A DNA stretch of 64,000 nt from Blasia pusilla (taxonomy: Eukaryota > Marchantiophyta > Marchantiopsida > Blasiales): positions 10,168,001 through 10,232,000 of the forward strand of contig CM114271.1 of the NCBI GenBank assembly GCA_050084515.1. Reading direction: 5' to 3'. Below, in pieces: positions 46,919-58,746 of this stretch. A program made the position numbers and the translations under genes. The notes below the pieces were generated by a model. The model had not been told where the DNA came from, did not search any database, and saw nothing but the letters and a program-made list of their open reading frames with translations. Every line of letters begins with the position of its first letter. The first letter of the stretch is position 1.

Positions 46919-48181
46919 TGTGATACCCAAAATTTTGTAATTTTGGAGATTTATACATTTTGAATCAAGGAATGAAGACTCTATGAAGTAAAGCTTGTAT
47001 ATACAAGACTGTCTTGGATATTATTTTTACGTATTGGAAGAATGAGTAGTATTGGAGTGGATCACGATGCTTCTAGGACAAGGTAGAGAGGTGGAAAATC
47101 AAGGACTTGCCCTGGAGGAGAGGGAAATGAGGTCACAAAGTCTAAAGACTAAGAGCAAAGCTTGGCAAAGACAACGAAGCATGATGAAGAAGAAGAGGAA
47201 GAAGTACTTCGCTCTTCAACGAAGCACGAAGAACAAAGCACAAAGCACGATGAACAAGCGCAAAGAATGCAGCGCTTTGTCCTCAGACAAAGAGGAAGAG
47301 CTTTGTCCTCAAAGGAGGAAGAAGAGGTTCAGACTTCGCAGCGAAGCTAAGACTGGTTGTGATTTCAAGCGGCACACCGTTAGAATAGTTAGGCTAGGAA
47401 GAGACGTGATTTTTTGGACCAGATAGGAAGTTAGGAAAGTTACAACCAGCGGATTCATAAGGATCCTAGGAAAAGATAAGAGAACCGTAGATCAAAGTAG
47501 TTACAAAATCCCAATAGGTACTAGATTCACAAGAGACGCTTCAAATCTTTAGGACTACTACTGTCTCAGAGGATATTTAAGAAGCATGAAAGTAGCTTTC
47601 AACATCATTCTCTCACGAAGTCCTTTTGCATTAGGAATGGTCCGAGCAAGGGAGTAGTACCCTCTCGTGCTTGTATACAGTTTGAAGCTTTCTCATTCTT
47701 GATGGAATAGTAAAGGATTATCTTTCTTCATTTTGATGTGCGGCGTGTATTCGTGAATCATCTTATTGGGTCTGTAGAGTGAGAAAGAGATCAGGAGAAC
47801 ACTATCACCACTAGAATAATCAACAGCAAGTTGCAAGAAATTCGTTCGACACAGAGTAGCCTGCCTAGACGGATTGAGTTCCGAAAGTAGGAGAAGCCAT
47901 CTTCTTGTTGAGATCTTTGTGAGGTTCTTTGGTGTTGAGTAAAGATATGCCTGAGCATGAATTCAATTCCACTGGAGAGAAAAGAGGAAAGGAGAATCTT
48001 GGTACTTATAAGAAGGAGAATAAGCGAATGAATGCTTGAATCTGTTTTGTATCAACATAATTATCAAACTCACATAAACGACTCACTTCAACTTTCTTTT
48101 CAGACAATCGTGATTCTCTAGGGGATCGAACTCCATAAATCACCTTAAAAAGATCAATTCTTATACTTCTACTACATTACA
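46919..48181 (+). repeat. Solo LTR, family R, copy C
   Basis: Begins TGTGATACCCAAAATTTTG and ends ACTACATTACA. It is related along its length to copies A (106-1606) and B (8166-9123). GGGGA precedes it and GGGGG follows, a possible imperfect 5-bp duplication. It lies in the leader/LTR of the minus-strand gypsy. ATATTTAAG near 47572 could be its TATA box. The open frame 47052-47426 is chance. Confidence 0.78.
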
Positions 48182-49139
48182 GGGGGGGATGGGGAACTAA
48201 ATGGGAGGGGAAGAGAAGAGTCGTGGCCAAGGGCCGTGGCTCCGCGCCCTCGGCTCCATCTGCCTCCGCGCCGTCTTGCCTACCGTCCCGACTCCGGCTC
48301 GCAGTCACCTGCGACCTAGCCGTGCCTAGCCCTAGGGGCCCTTGCAACCCTAGCCCCCTAGCGGTTGCAAGACCTGAAAGGCTGAACTTCTCTCTCTTTC
48401 CCGACACGCGCCACTCACCCATCAACACTACACTCGACGCTACTCCCAAGCGCCCTTTTCGCTACACCGCTACTGCCATACACAGGTCCGCTACTAGAAA
48501 AAATCAGGGAAAAATGAGCAGCGCTTCTGTGCATGACCTCCTAAACTGAAAAACGACAATTCAAACGCCAACCAACGTCTCTAGGGGCTCCCCACCGAAG
48601 CAACTCGCTTGTCTATCTACAAACAACAAATTCCTACCAGCCCCCTCACATATCTCTCATGTAAAAATAAAGAGTAGTAAAAACGGCACACCTAGCCTAA
48701 AACTCCACTCCTCAATCTACATCCGCACGTCGAGCCTCGTCCACTCTGCGCTATCAAGGAATCCGAACGCTAGCACCCTAGTCCTATCTCACACACATAC
48801 AAGAGAGGTGCTCCAACGGCCAACATGAGAAAGATGGCTTGGGAAAGCCATCTTCCTCCCTTATATAGGGTTGGGAAGAGCCAAAAGGCTCTTCCCCCAA
48901 AAATAGCTATCCTCTTGGTAACTTGCACGCATAGGTTACCAGGGGCGGGTGACCTGCTCAACAAGTCACCGGTTGTGAAAGACCTCAATAGGAAAGTTGT
49001 CATAAATGACATTCCTGACACAACAGACCTATCCTTAACCTCATCTAACACCGCAGAACAAAGTTACACGCAAGACAGTCCGCTGGCTCCTATGCCCTAT
49101 CCACGATAGATCTCGGCCTATCGGCTATTGAGATGTGAC
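48182..49139 (-). repeat. 5' LTR of the minus-strand gypsy
   Basis: Read on the minus strand it begins TGTCACATCTCAATAG at 49139. A strong TATA box (CTATATAAGG) lies at 48860-48869, with the transcribed part to its left. No second copy is present, so the inner end is uncertain; the LTR may continue past the copy C insertion. Confidence 0.6.
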
Positions 49140-49204
49140 AAAAAGCTTGTTGTTGTACACACATGTTCACTTCCAAAATTTTAACTCTCATATTTGTTGT
49201 AAGC

Positions 49205-49800
49205 TTCATTATCCTCACATGAGACTATAAATTTGACCTCTTTAATATAGCTTGAATAATTTCTGGATGGTCTCCATGACAAACAATAAACAAGACTTGG
49301 CAAAAATCCCTACCAAAAACTATTAATTTTCCACCAAATGGAACATTCTTCAAGTCTTCGAATACCACACCCATGATATCTTGAAAGGATTGATTTACTA
49401 CCTCAAATGCATGGCGATGAGTCATAGATGCCTCATCCCATATGATAATCCAAGCCCTTTGAATCAAGCATGTAGCTTCGCTACTAACACGTACACTACA
49501 AAAAATATACTGAAAGTTATTAATATTTTTGGCAAGACTTCTCTTGACCACGTTAAAAGAGTTACAAAGTCATGAAATGGAGAGATAATTTCTAGTAGAA
49601 TTTTCATCTACGTTGATGGGAATCTTGAAACGTGAATGCGCAGTGCATCCTCCATCTAATGATAAACTCGACACCAATGATGATGTTGAGTTTATAATGA
49701 ATAGCATCCCAAATCAACCGTTTTCCATCATTCAAAGTTTCCTGTGCTAGCCTAGCTTGTTCATGTAAGTCATCTTAATGCAATGTTAATAATTAAATAA
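49205..49800 (-). pseudogene. Helitron PIF1-like helicase fragment
   Basis: Helitron helicases drive rolling-circle transposition. The minus strand reads H-E-Q-A-R-L-A-Q-E-T-L-N-D (about 49770), then A-H-S-R-F-K-I-P-I-N-V-D-E-N-S-T (about 49620), then I-I-W-D-E-A-S-M-T-H-R-H-A-F-E-V-V (Walker B, about 49450) and P-F-G-G-K-L-I-V-F-G-R-D-F-C-Q-V-L (about 49330). These match the PIF1-like helicase in order. The G-G-D-x-R-Q motif reads G-R-D-F-C-Q. The Walker A region is lost, and a stop follows S-I-S near 49575. It is cut at 49813 by a gypsy LTR. Confidence 0.8.
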
Positions 49801-51179
49801 TATGGAACAAGATGTCATGGTAGATGAGGCGTAGGGCGAGATAGTATCGAGGCGTTGGAGGGGTCTTGTACTTCCCTTTTTTGAGAGGTCGTATGTGACC
49901 TACTCTTAGGAGGTGACCTCCAAGTGTAGGTCACCCTTCCCTTTATGAGGAGTGGCAACCTTGGAGAGGTTGACCTTCCCAGACATATATTGCTCCACTT
50001 GGACCTATAGGGTTGCGGGTAAGTTGGTAGTTGGTCTCATGAGGGGACCACATGTGTAGTTGTTAGGGAATTAGAATGTGTGTACTACAGTTTGGTAGTG
50101 ACCTGCTAGGAGGGAGGTGACCTATGTGTACATGTGACCCATGGAGGTGCCCAGGGGGGTATACCTTGGATGAAGCTCATTTGGAGCTCATCTCCGTAGG
50201 ATTGCAGACCCGCGTTGGGATCCGAGATACGATGCAGCTTGCATGTATCGAGCCCGGATTCTATCTTGAAGAGTGGGCTAGGAGTGATCAATAAGGAGAT
50301 AACACACATTTTGGGAGTCCTTGTGTACACTTTCTCTTAATCTTACAATAGTGTGTATATGATTCACGTATATGGGTGTTTGGATGAAGCACGGTTGATT
50401 GCATATTTCATCAGAGTTTACAATGCATATTCAACTTGATATCTTAAGGAGATGCACACTGGTACTCAATAGAAGAGAACGTGGGACTCAATTTGTGGTG
50501 TAGAGCACAATTGAGGTGTTGTGGGGTTTGTAAGAATTGCAAGCTAGTTTATCCTGACTATGTGGAAAGACATGGGGCAGAAGAATTGTTGAAATCAAAG
50601 CGAGATGTTCAGAGTTGAGAAATCTGTGCAATGCGACGATGTGATAGGATTTGAAGAGGGGAGGCTTCTCAATCCTAGTGGAGTGGCTCAAGTGTGCAGC
50701 AATTAAGGATCAGATTCTAGGGACGGAGTTCTTGAGACAATTATGGTGAGGAAATCAATGTCAATTGTGACCTGATTGAGTGGGAAAGTCAGCAATTGCG
50801 TGGGCACTTCGTTACTGATTTTGAGTGAGGTGTGCTTGATTCTGGACCAAATCGAATGAATGTTGGGCAAGAGGAAAATAAAGTAAGAAGAAAAATTAAG
50901 GAGGGAAAAATGGTGTTCAATTGTGCAAGATTTTGTGAGAGCTGCATTTGCAATTGGAAAGATCATGAAAATATGAGTCCAACGGTGAAAACAAGACCAG
51001 AAACGAAGCTCATTTGAGAAAGATTCCAAAAAGATTCCCCACAATCGCATAGATTTCCTAAGATGAGCGGATCATCGGTGTGGAAAGGGTGGGAGAGCAA
51101 CGTTGGAGCTGTTGTGCGAGGCATCAAAACTTAAGTTCTGATAGCCCTTATGTGGTAAAAGTGAGGAGAGAAGCTTCTC

Positions 51180-52500
51180 ATTCTATAGGAATTCAAGTTC
51201 CGATACTCCTTGTTGATGAACGTGGTTCAGGCAAGGAAGAGGTTATGTGGTACAACCTCCCCTTAGTTAGAGGTTGGAAAGGTTTGGGTGCCGCTAGTGT
51301 CGAGGAACTAGCGTGACTAATTTGGAGCCGTTACTGGAGTGTAGCTAGGACTGCTATCCACAGAGTTGGTGGAGTTGAGGGAGGCATGAGAACTTAAGTT
51401 TTGATTTAGGAGATCCCTCCCAAGAGGCAGTTCAGAGCAGAGCGGCGAAGTGGGAATCAAAATTGAAGTTCTAATTCAGTAGCAAAGGCCGAGTCAACTG
51501 AAGGGCATGGCACCGCACGCCGCGGCAAGTGTGACAAGGAGCTGCAAAAGGGATTTGGAACTCAAGTTTGAATTCAAGTACAGTTGGACCAAGGTTTGGT
51601 TCAATTGCATGGTGGTCATCTTGACGGTGTAACAGATATTGGCGCGACAGGAGTGACAAGGGAGCAAGGAGGATTTGGAACTCAAGTTCCAATTTTGTCT
51701 CAATTGGAGAAGAGTGGAGCGTCTCAACTGCACTTGACTACTACGGTGTGACATAATGCGATGGCGTAGGGAAGTGAAGTGAGGAGGCAATTGGAACTTC
51801 AGTTCAAATTCTGCTTCAGTTGTGGGTCTTCTCTACAAGGAGGTGGAGAGAATAGGAAGGAGGCAATCGAAACTCTAGTTCCCATTCCGCTCCTTAGTTG
51901 TACTAGGTTCTCTCTACATGGAGGTGGAGAGGATAGTAAAGGCAATCGGAACTCAGGTTCTGATCCCTTTGGCGCGGACACAAGTAGTGAGGTCGGCGAT
52001 ACTCCCAATTTCAGCATGGCGTTTAGAGGAAGGAGCGAAGAATCAGAACTCAAGTTCCCATTCTACGGATTCTCAATTTGGACGCGGCTCTTCTTCAAGC
52101 GCGCCGAGAGATAGGAGGAAGAATTGGAACTTTAGTTCCTATTCTACAGCCTGTTCAAGTGGGTGCGGCTCTTTCTATCAGGTGCAGTGCGACGCGGTGT
52201 GTGAAGCAGAGAGGGAGGAGTGAGCAATTGGAACTTCAATTCCAATTCCGTCATTCTTCTCTAAAGTCAGGAAGGAAGGAGTGAGCCAAGAGCATTTGGA
52301 ACTGAAGTTCCAATTCGACACTCTTTCAAGTAAAGGAAATTTTGTGACGTCCAAGTTTTTGGGGAGTTGCAAGGCGGTGCAGTAGTCTCTTTTGGTGCGG
52401 GCAAGAATCGAAACACAAGTTCCAATTCACACCTTGGTCTCCTACGAGTCCGACGTTTGTGGCGCGGCGCAGAACTCAAGTTCACATTCACATGTGAGTT
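51180..52500 (+). repeat. Array of GGAACT..AGTTCC palindromes in D1
   Basis: Copies near 51190, 51390, 51460, 51558, 51676, 51790, 51868, 51950, 52038, 52127, 52230, 52298, 52410 and 52470. The best form is TTGGAACTCAAGTTCCAATT. Spacing is usually 70-115 bases. The intervening DNA varies, so the palindrome is the conserved part. Confidence 0.88.
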
Positions 52501-52574
52501 TGGCGCAGCGAAGCGTGGCGGAGAAGTGAGCGGAAGGTGAAGGGGGTGAATCACAGGTATTCTCGGCGTTTAGG

Positions 52575-53191
52575 GTGTAAAGAGGAGAGGAGAGTCTATC
52601 TTAAAAAAAAGGCACAAAAGGGAAAAAAAACTGAAACTCTCTTCAAAAAATATGAAGATTATGGATACTAAGTGAGTAATATTTTTGGAGATTTCTTTTG
52701 AAGAGAGGAAACTTAGTGCAACACGTCAGAATCCGACGGGTGGCAAATTTTTGGTTTTTTCTTTGTGGATTAGGGGAAAATTTTAATTTTTGGTGATTTT
52801 TTAACGTTTGCAACATGTTGGATTGTGACGGGTTACTTTTTAGGCATCATGGCAACCCGTTGGACTCCAACGGGTTGCAAACGTTAAAAAAACCCAAAAA
52901 AATGGAAATTTTTCCCTAACCCAAGGAAAAAAAAACCCAAAAATTTGCAACCCGTCGGATTCCAACGAGTTGAAAAGGTCAAAACAAAAACCTTTTTTTT
53001 TCATTGCCAATTTTTCATGGAAAAAATTTTCTTTTTCAACTTGTCAAAACTTTCCTCTTTCCAACATGTCAGAAACTCTCTTCAACCTATGGGAAGCTCT
53101 CTTCAAACCAAGAGAGCCTTAGGGGTTGCCAATATCTTCCTCTCTCCTCTCTCCTCTCTTCCTCGCTCCTCTCTTCCACTCCTCTTACCAC
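52575..53191. mobile_element. 617-bp deletion derivative of the palindrome-rich element
   Basis: Left end GTGTAAAGAGGAGAGGAGAG; right end (reverse complement) GTGGTAAGAGGAGTGGAAG: imperfect terminal inverted repeats. The right 100 bases match the right end of the large element at 28749. Inside are four palindromes near 52720, 52809, 52852 and 52946 of the same GCAACCCGTCGG family. It has no coding capacity. It is inserted in LTR D1, which shows the family can move. No clear target duplication. Confidence 0.75.
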
Positions 53192-53239
53192 TCCTCATGA
53201 GATAAGTGGGGGCGTGTCCACAGTTTTGGCATTGTCTAG

Positions 53240-53557
53240 TGTGGTAACCCACTCTTTTGAGCATTTTGTAGTTGGGATGTTTTTTGTACAGAAATAGGTA
53301 AAAGTCTTCATGAAGGAAGATTGAAGATTCGTAGAAGATTGTAAATATGAATAGAGGAAGAGAAATAGTTGGAATAGTACTTGACAAGGCTGGTCAGTGA
53401 AACTCCATTGAGAAGACAAGGAGATTGGAAGAGCAGGTAATTATCTTGGAGGAGTGGGAACTGTAGTAAGCGGAGGAAAGGAGAAGAGACAAGGAAGAAG
53501 TAGGAGAGGCGCGGGTATTTCTCGGCGAAGACTGCAGTGTGGAAAGATGGTAAAGAT
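53240..53557 (+). repeat. LTR family R, copy D (left fragment)
   Basis: Begins TGTGGTAACCCACTC and matches copy A 106-430, including GAGGCGCGGGT and AGATGGTAAAGA. It ends where LTR D2 begins at 53558, so D2's element inserted into it. Confidence 0.75.
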
Positions 53558-56006
53558 TGTCATGGTAGATGAGGCGTAGGGCGAGATAGTATCGAGGCCT
53601 TAGAGGGGTCTTGTACTTCCCTATTTTGAGAGGTCATATGTGACCTGCTCTTAGGAGGTGACCTACAAGTGTAGGTCATCCTTCCCTTTATGAGGAGTGG
53701 CAACCTTGGAGAGGTTGACCTTCCCAACTATGTATGCCTCCACTTGGACCTATAGGGTCATGGGTTAGTTGGTAGTTGGTCTCTTGAGGGGACCACATGT
53801 GTAGTTGTTAGGGAGCTAGTATGGGTGTACTACAAGTTGGTAGTGACCTGCTAGAAGGGAGGTCACATGTGTGTAAGGTCACGAAGTGCATGTATTCAGC
53901 TTGGATTCTCTCTTGAAGAGTGGGCTAGGAGTGATCAATAACGAGATCACAAATTTTGGGAATCCTTGTGTATACTTTCTCTTGCTGTCACACTAGTGCG
54001 TATCAAAATCATGAGTATGGCTGTTTGGATGAATCACGGTTGATTGCAGATTTCATCAAAGTTTACAGTCCATATTCAACTTTATATCCTAAGGAGATGC
54101 ACGATGGTTCTCAATAGAAGAGAACGTGGGACTCAAGTTGTGGTATAGAGCACAATTGTGGTGCTGTGGGGTTTTGCAAGAATTGCAAGCTAGTGTATCC
54201 AGACCATGCAAGAGGACATGGGGCAGAAGAATTGCTGAAATTGAAGTGAGATGTTCAGAATTGAGAAATCTGTGCAATGCGACAGATGCGACAGGATTTG
54301 AAGAGGGGAGGCTTCTCAATCCCGGTGGAGTTGCTCAAGAGTGGACCAATTAAGAATCAAATTATAGGGACAGAGTTCTTGAGACAATTATGGCGAGGAA
54401 ATCAGTGTCAATTGTGAACTGATTGAGTGTGGACAAGTCAGCAATTGCGTGGGCACTTCGTTGTTGATTTTGAGTGAGGTGTGCTTGATTCTGGACCAAA
54501 TCAGATGAATATTGGGCAAGAGGAAAATCAAGCAAGAAGCGAATGTAAGGAGGGCATAATGATGTTTGATTGTGCAAGTTTCTGTGAGAGCTGAATTTGC
54601 AATTGGAAAGATCGCAAAAATATGAGTCCAACGGTGAAAACGAGACCAAAAATAGAGCTGATTTGAGAAAGATTCCAAAAAGATTCCCCGCAACCACATA
54701 GATTCTCTGAGATGAGCGGATCACCGGTGAGGAAAGGGTAGAAGAGGAGCGCTAGAGCTGTTGTGTGAGGCATTAGAACATAATTTCTGGTAGCCCTTGT
54801 TTGGAAAGTGAGAAGGAGTGAGAAGGAGGAGAGCTCTTCATTAAATCGGAACTGAAGTTCCGATTTCCCATGTGAACGCGGTTCAAGAAAGGCAAGGAAG
54901 AAGCTACCATGTAGCTTTCCCTCGGTGAGAGGTTGAGAAAGTTTTGGGGTGCTGCTAGTATGGAGGATCTAGCGCCACTAGTTTGGAGCCGTTATTGGAG
55001 CATAGCTAGGACTGCTACCCACAAAGTTAGTGGAATTGAAGGAGGCATGAGAACTTAAGTTCCGGTTCAGGAGAGCCCTCCCAAGCGGAAATTTGGAGCA
55101 GAGTGGCAAAGTGGGAATCGGAATTGAAGTTCTGATTTAGTAGCAAGGGCCGAGTCACCGGAAGGGCGCGGCACGGCACGGCGCGGCAAGGGTGACAAGG
55201 AGCTGAAAAAGGGATTTGGAACTCAAGTTCCATTTCAAGCATAGTTGAGCCAAGGCATGGTTCAACTGCATGGTGGTCATCTTGACGACATAGCAGAGCT
55301 TGGCGCGGTGGGAGTGACAAGGAAGCAAAGAGGATTGGGAACTCAAGTTCCAATTGTGTATGAGTTGGAGAATAGTGGAGCGTCTCAATTGCAGTTGACT
55401 ACGGCGTGGCATAGTGCGGCGGCGTAGGGAAGTGAAGTGGAGTGAAGTGAGGAGGAAATTGGAACTTAAATTCCCATTCCACTCTTCACTTGAGGGTTTT
55501 CTCTTCAGGGAGGTGGAGATGACAGGAAGGAGGCAATCAGAGCTCTAGTTCTGATTTTGCTCCTCAGTTGTGGGTTCTCTTGAGGGAGGTGGAGAGGATA
55601 GTGAGGACAATCAGAACTCAAGTTCTGATCCCCTTTGGCACGGCCCAAGGATTGAGTTCGGCGTGACTCTCAAATTTAGCACAACGTTTAGAGGAAGGAG
55701 AGGAGAACCGGAATTGAAGTTCCTATTTTGCGGCCTCTCAAGTGGGGCGCGGCTCTTCTTCAAGCGCGGCGAGGGAGGAAGGAGAAAGAATCAAAACTGA
55801 AGTTCCAATCCGCGGAGTGTCAAGTCGGCGTGGCTCTCCCTACCAAGGCGGGGCGTGGCGTGTGAAGCAAAGAGGGAGGAGTCAGCAATTGGAACTGAAG
55901 TTCCAATTGTTGGGCACTCAGAAGTGGAACTCAAGTTCCAATTCTGTATTAGTTGGAGAACAGTGAAGTGTTGATCTCAAGTGAGATAAGTGGGGGCATG
56001 TCCACA
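53558..56006 (+). repeat. Long gypsy LTR copy D2 (5' LTR of the plus-strand gypsy)
   Basis: Begins TGTCATGGTAGATGAGGC, ends GTCCACA. It is followed by a leader and gag of the same orientation (56215 on), so it is the 5' LTR of that element. It is colinear with D1 over its length with many small differences. No standard primer-binding site was recognised right after it. Confidence 0.75.
54840..55945 (+). repeat. Array of GGAACT..AGTTCC palindromes in D2
   Basis: Copies near 54848, 55050, 55115, 55217, 55338, 55458, 55546, 55610, 55708, 55793, 55890 and 55925. They are the counterparts of the array in D1. The copy at 55886 is AATTGGAACTGAAGTTCCAA followed by TT, close to a 22-base palindrome. 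Confidence 0.88.
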
Positions 56007-56269
56007 GTTTGGGCATTGTCTAGTGCAAAGCTAGTGGTTGGGGAGTAAGTTATAGTAGTTTTCAGGTTTCACCACGGCGCATCCACATAGTATTGGGGAG
56101 CGTGGTAGTGGTAGAAGTGGCGGAGAATTTACACGAAGTGGGGCTAGGTATCAAGGGTTTCCACACAAGGAACCACGTTAGCCGTCACTTGTAGTTACTC
56201 CAGAGGTAACGTCAGTGGATTCTCAATTACTCGAGAGGCCACGGAGTGTCACGCGTGTCGCCACACTGT

Positions 56270-57912
56270 TGTTATGGGACATGGGTAATCGCGATATGTA
56301 TGGGTCCATGAGGGGACCCCGACGGTTCTCAGCCATGGTGGGAACCATCAAGTTGGATGATTTTATGGAGGAGTTTGATAGTTGGTGTGATGCTGAGAGG
56401 ATGCGGAACCAACAAAGATTCGACCCCTTTATGGCATGGAAGGGACTTTTTTCAGCATCTCAAGGGCCCTCCTATGGATGATTATCACGAGTTTTGGATT
56501 CTCCATGAGGCGGAGATGGAGGCGTGAAGACTATTATGGTCTCCAGGATATGTGTCCCTCACAAGATGTCCGATGTATGATGTGGTGGCTGCAATAGCAC
56601 CCGCTAACCGCACGGAGGATACACTTGGAGGAGTTGTGGACCCGAGTCTTACAAGTGTGACCAACTAAGTACCACCCGCGTTCAACCTGTTGGTCGAGTT
56701 CTTCCAAGAGTTGGGGAGGAACTATCAGGGGTGAGGACTGACAAGCTGAAGTCGATTCATGAGTTTCAGCGAAGAGCTGGAGAGAGTCTTCGAGAGGCCT
56801 ATGCACGGCTCCGATGGTTGATCACAGCAACTCAGGGTGTGATAGAGGCACAAGCGGTTCAGTTCTAGTATGCGATGCTAGACCGCGAGTTGCATAAGAG
56901 AGTGCAAGATGCAACTCTCTTACATGTTGGTTCATCTACTCTCAAGTCTGTATTTTTTTTGGCAGAGCGGAATGAGCTCAACATACTTGAGGAGAGAGTT
57001 TTGACAACAGGCGCATCATCTTCGAGGGAGATGACACGAGTGATGGTGTCTCCATTAGTGCCGCAGCGCACCACTTGAGATAGAGTCATATGCATGGGAT
57101 CGAGGGCTACGGGAGGATACCGAGAGCCGGGACCACAACTTGTTCAGTCATACACTGGGCAGCAAGGCTCAGGTATTTCTTGTTGGACGTGTGGAGGATC
57201 ACATCGTTAGCAAGATTGTAGACAACAGAGTGGAGTGCAGGAAGCACCACCAACTGTATATGAGGCGGCCCAGGGGAGGCCACCCTTACCTCAGTGAGAT
57301 CATTGCCAGAGATATGGGCACACACGTGAGAGATGTTTTGAGCTCCATCTCGAGCTGCGCCTAGAGGAAGGTCAAGGACCTGGAGGTGGCAAAGGATGAG
57401 GTGTATAAGAAGTCAAGGATCTGTGGAGGCAGGATCCCACCACCTGCCAGAGCAAGTGCAGCACTTGCATCAGAGGCAATTTTGGCGAGGATTGCTCAGT
57501 TGGAGCAACGCCTTCAGGCTATGACGGCCTAGCAGGCATCTACATCAGGTGTAGGAAACGCGTCAACTTCTGGATTTTCTCAGACCTAGGATATGGCGGA
57601 AGATCTAGGAGGTATGGGATTTTTGTGCAACACCGCACAGGTGGATCCAGATGCAGTGGTTACAAGAGGTGCGGCGAGAGCTTCTGAGCCACGAGGATCC
57701 GATATGGAGTTGGATCCCCAGAGGGAAGAATCAAGCAAGCAGGCTAGACTTCCCCAATCTTTTACATTGTCAGAGGCTCTTCGGACCCCATCGATGGTCC
57801 CTAGACGGCCTTTGAGGAGTGTTGTTATCATAGATGCCGATGCAGTTAGAGGAGCAAGTGAAGCAAGTATGTCTACTACGCCTATGCAACATTCAACACG
57901 ACCTAGTACTGG
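56270..57912 (+). pseudogene. Gypsy gag with zinc knuckle (plus strand)
   Basis: Capsid motifs: V-G-T-I-K-L-D-D-F-M-E-E-F-D-S-W-C-D, P-F-M-A-W-K-G-L-F, then F-Q-R-R-A-G-E-S-L-R-E-A-Y-A-R-L-R-W-L-I and T-Q-G-V-I-E-A-Q-A-V. The zinc knuckle near 57309-57344 has stop-D-H-C-Q-R-Y-G-H-T-R-E-R-C: the codon for the first cysteine is TGA. The region after it (57593-57925) is an open acidic linker. Frameshifts near 56470 and 56730 and several stops break it. The copia element is inserted at 57913; coding resumes at 62850. Confidence 0.82.
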
Positions 57913-58228
57913 TATTGAAGATTGAGTTACAATCAAGCTCATGAGACACCTTAACTGCTACATTTGGCACTCACACGAAGTAGGGAAGCTTAATCTTGGT
58001 TAGTCAATTAAGCACGATTATCTTAACTAGGGTTAGTTAATCACAATTAGGCTAACTCAAGACTATGATTAAGGATAGGGTTAGGGTTGCTTGTACATAC
58101 CCTATATAATTGAGAAGAGGACCAGCCTCCACTCATTCTCTCATTGCAAATTTTGTTCTCCATGGTGGTGTGTGTGTGTGAGAGAGAGCAGTTTTCCACC
58201 AATTATGCTTGTTTAGCAGTTTTCCACA
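57913..58228 (+). repeat. copia 5' LTR
   Basis: Starts TATTGAAGATTGAG and ends TTTTCCACA; the ends are confirmed by the solo copy at 11209-11520 with its TGAGT duplication. CTATATAATTG near 58101 is a likely TATA box. A GT/GA tract near 58167 varies between copies. Confidence 0.92.
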
Positions 58229-58240
58229 TGGTATCAGAGC
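58229..58240 (+). other. copia primer-binding site
   Basis: TGGTATCAGAGC, directly next to the LTR; complementary to initiator tRNA-Met. Confidence 0.93.
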
Positions 58241-58746
58241 GGGAGGAGAACATCACTTGAAATTCTTGGTGTTTGAAGAGAGAAGAGAGGCAAGAGGAGG
58301 CACAATTTCAGTTTGGGAGAAGGAAATTTTTATTCTGAGCTCAGTGGGTGCAGATTTCAAGTGGAGCTTTGATGGTGATAAAACTTTGGAGGCATTTTTT
58401 AGGGCTTTCCCGGTCGATTCATCCATCAGGGTTTGAAGCGTCTAGACAGACGCCAAAGAATAGTTCTAGCCATCTTTTAGAGCTCATCGAGAGCTTTCCA
58501 ACGCATCCAAAATCGCTTGATTTTGACACTCTGAGCTCCTGCAGCAGCAATTTCAGTGTAGGAAAGTGCAATTAGTGAAGAAAAGTTATGCAGTTTGCTC
58601 TCTACAGGCCAATTTCAACTAGTTCTTTCATACAGTTGATCAATTTTGGTAAATTTCAGGTCGCTTTCTGTGTAGGAGTAGTCTATGCTTCAATTGGAGC
58701 AGGAGAAAGCCTGAACTTACATTTTTTGTGAATGAAATAGTTTATC

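Larger units (their letters stand above)
49813..53222 (+). repeat. Long gypsy LTR copy D1 (split by a small element)
   Basis: Begins TGTCATGGTAGATGAGGC and ends GTCCACA, like D2 (53558-56006). The two are colinear direct repeats of about 2.45-2.8 kb. D1 is interrupted at 52575-53191 by a 617-bp element, after which the LTR end resumes (GAGATAAGTGGGGGC). A short leader follows (53223-53239), then a family R LTR fragment, so the internal region of its own element is gone. Confidence 0.75.

Noticed and set aside
49813-56006. D1 and D2 as the two LTRs of one element
   Set aside because: Only about 335 bases lie between them and these are a family R LTR fragment, while D2 is followed by its own gag; they belong to two copies.
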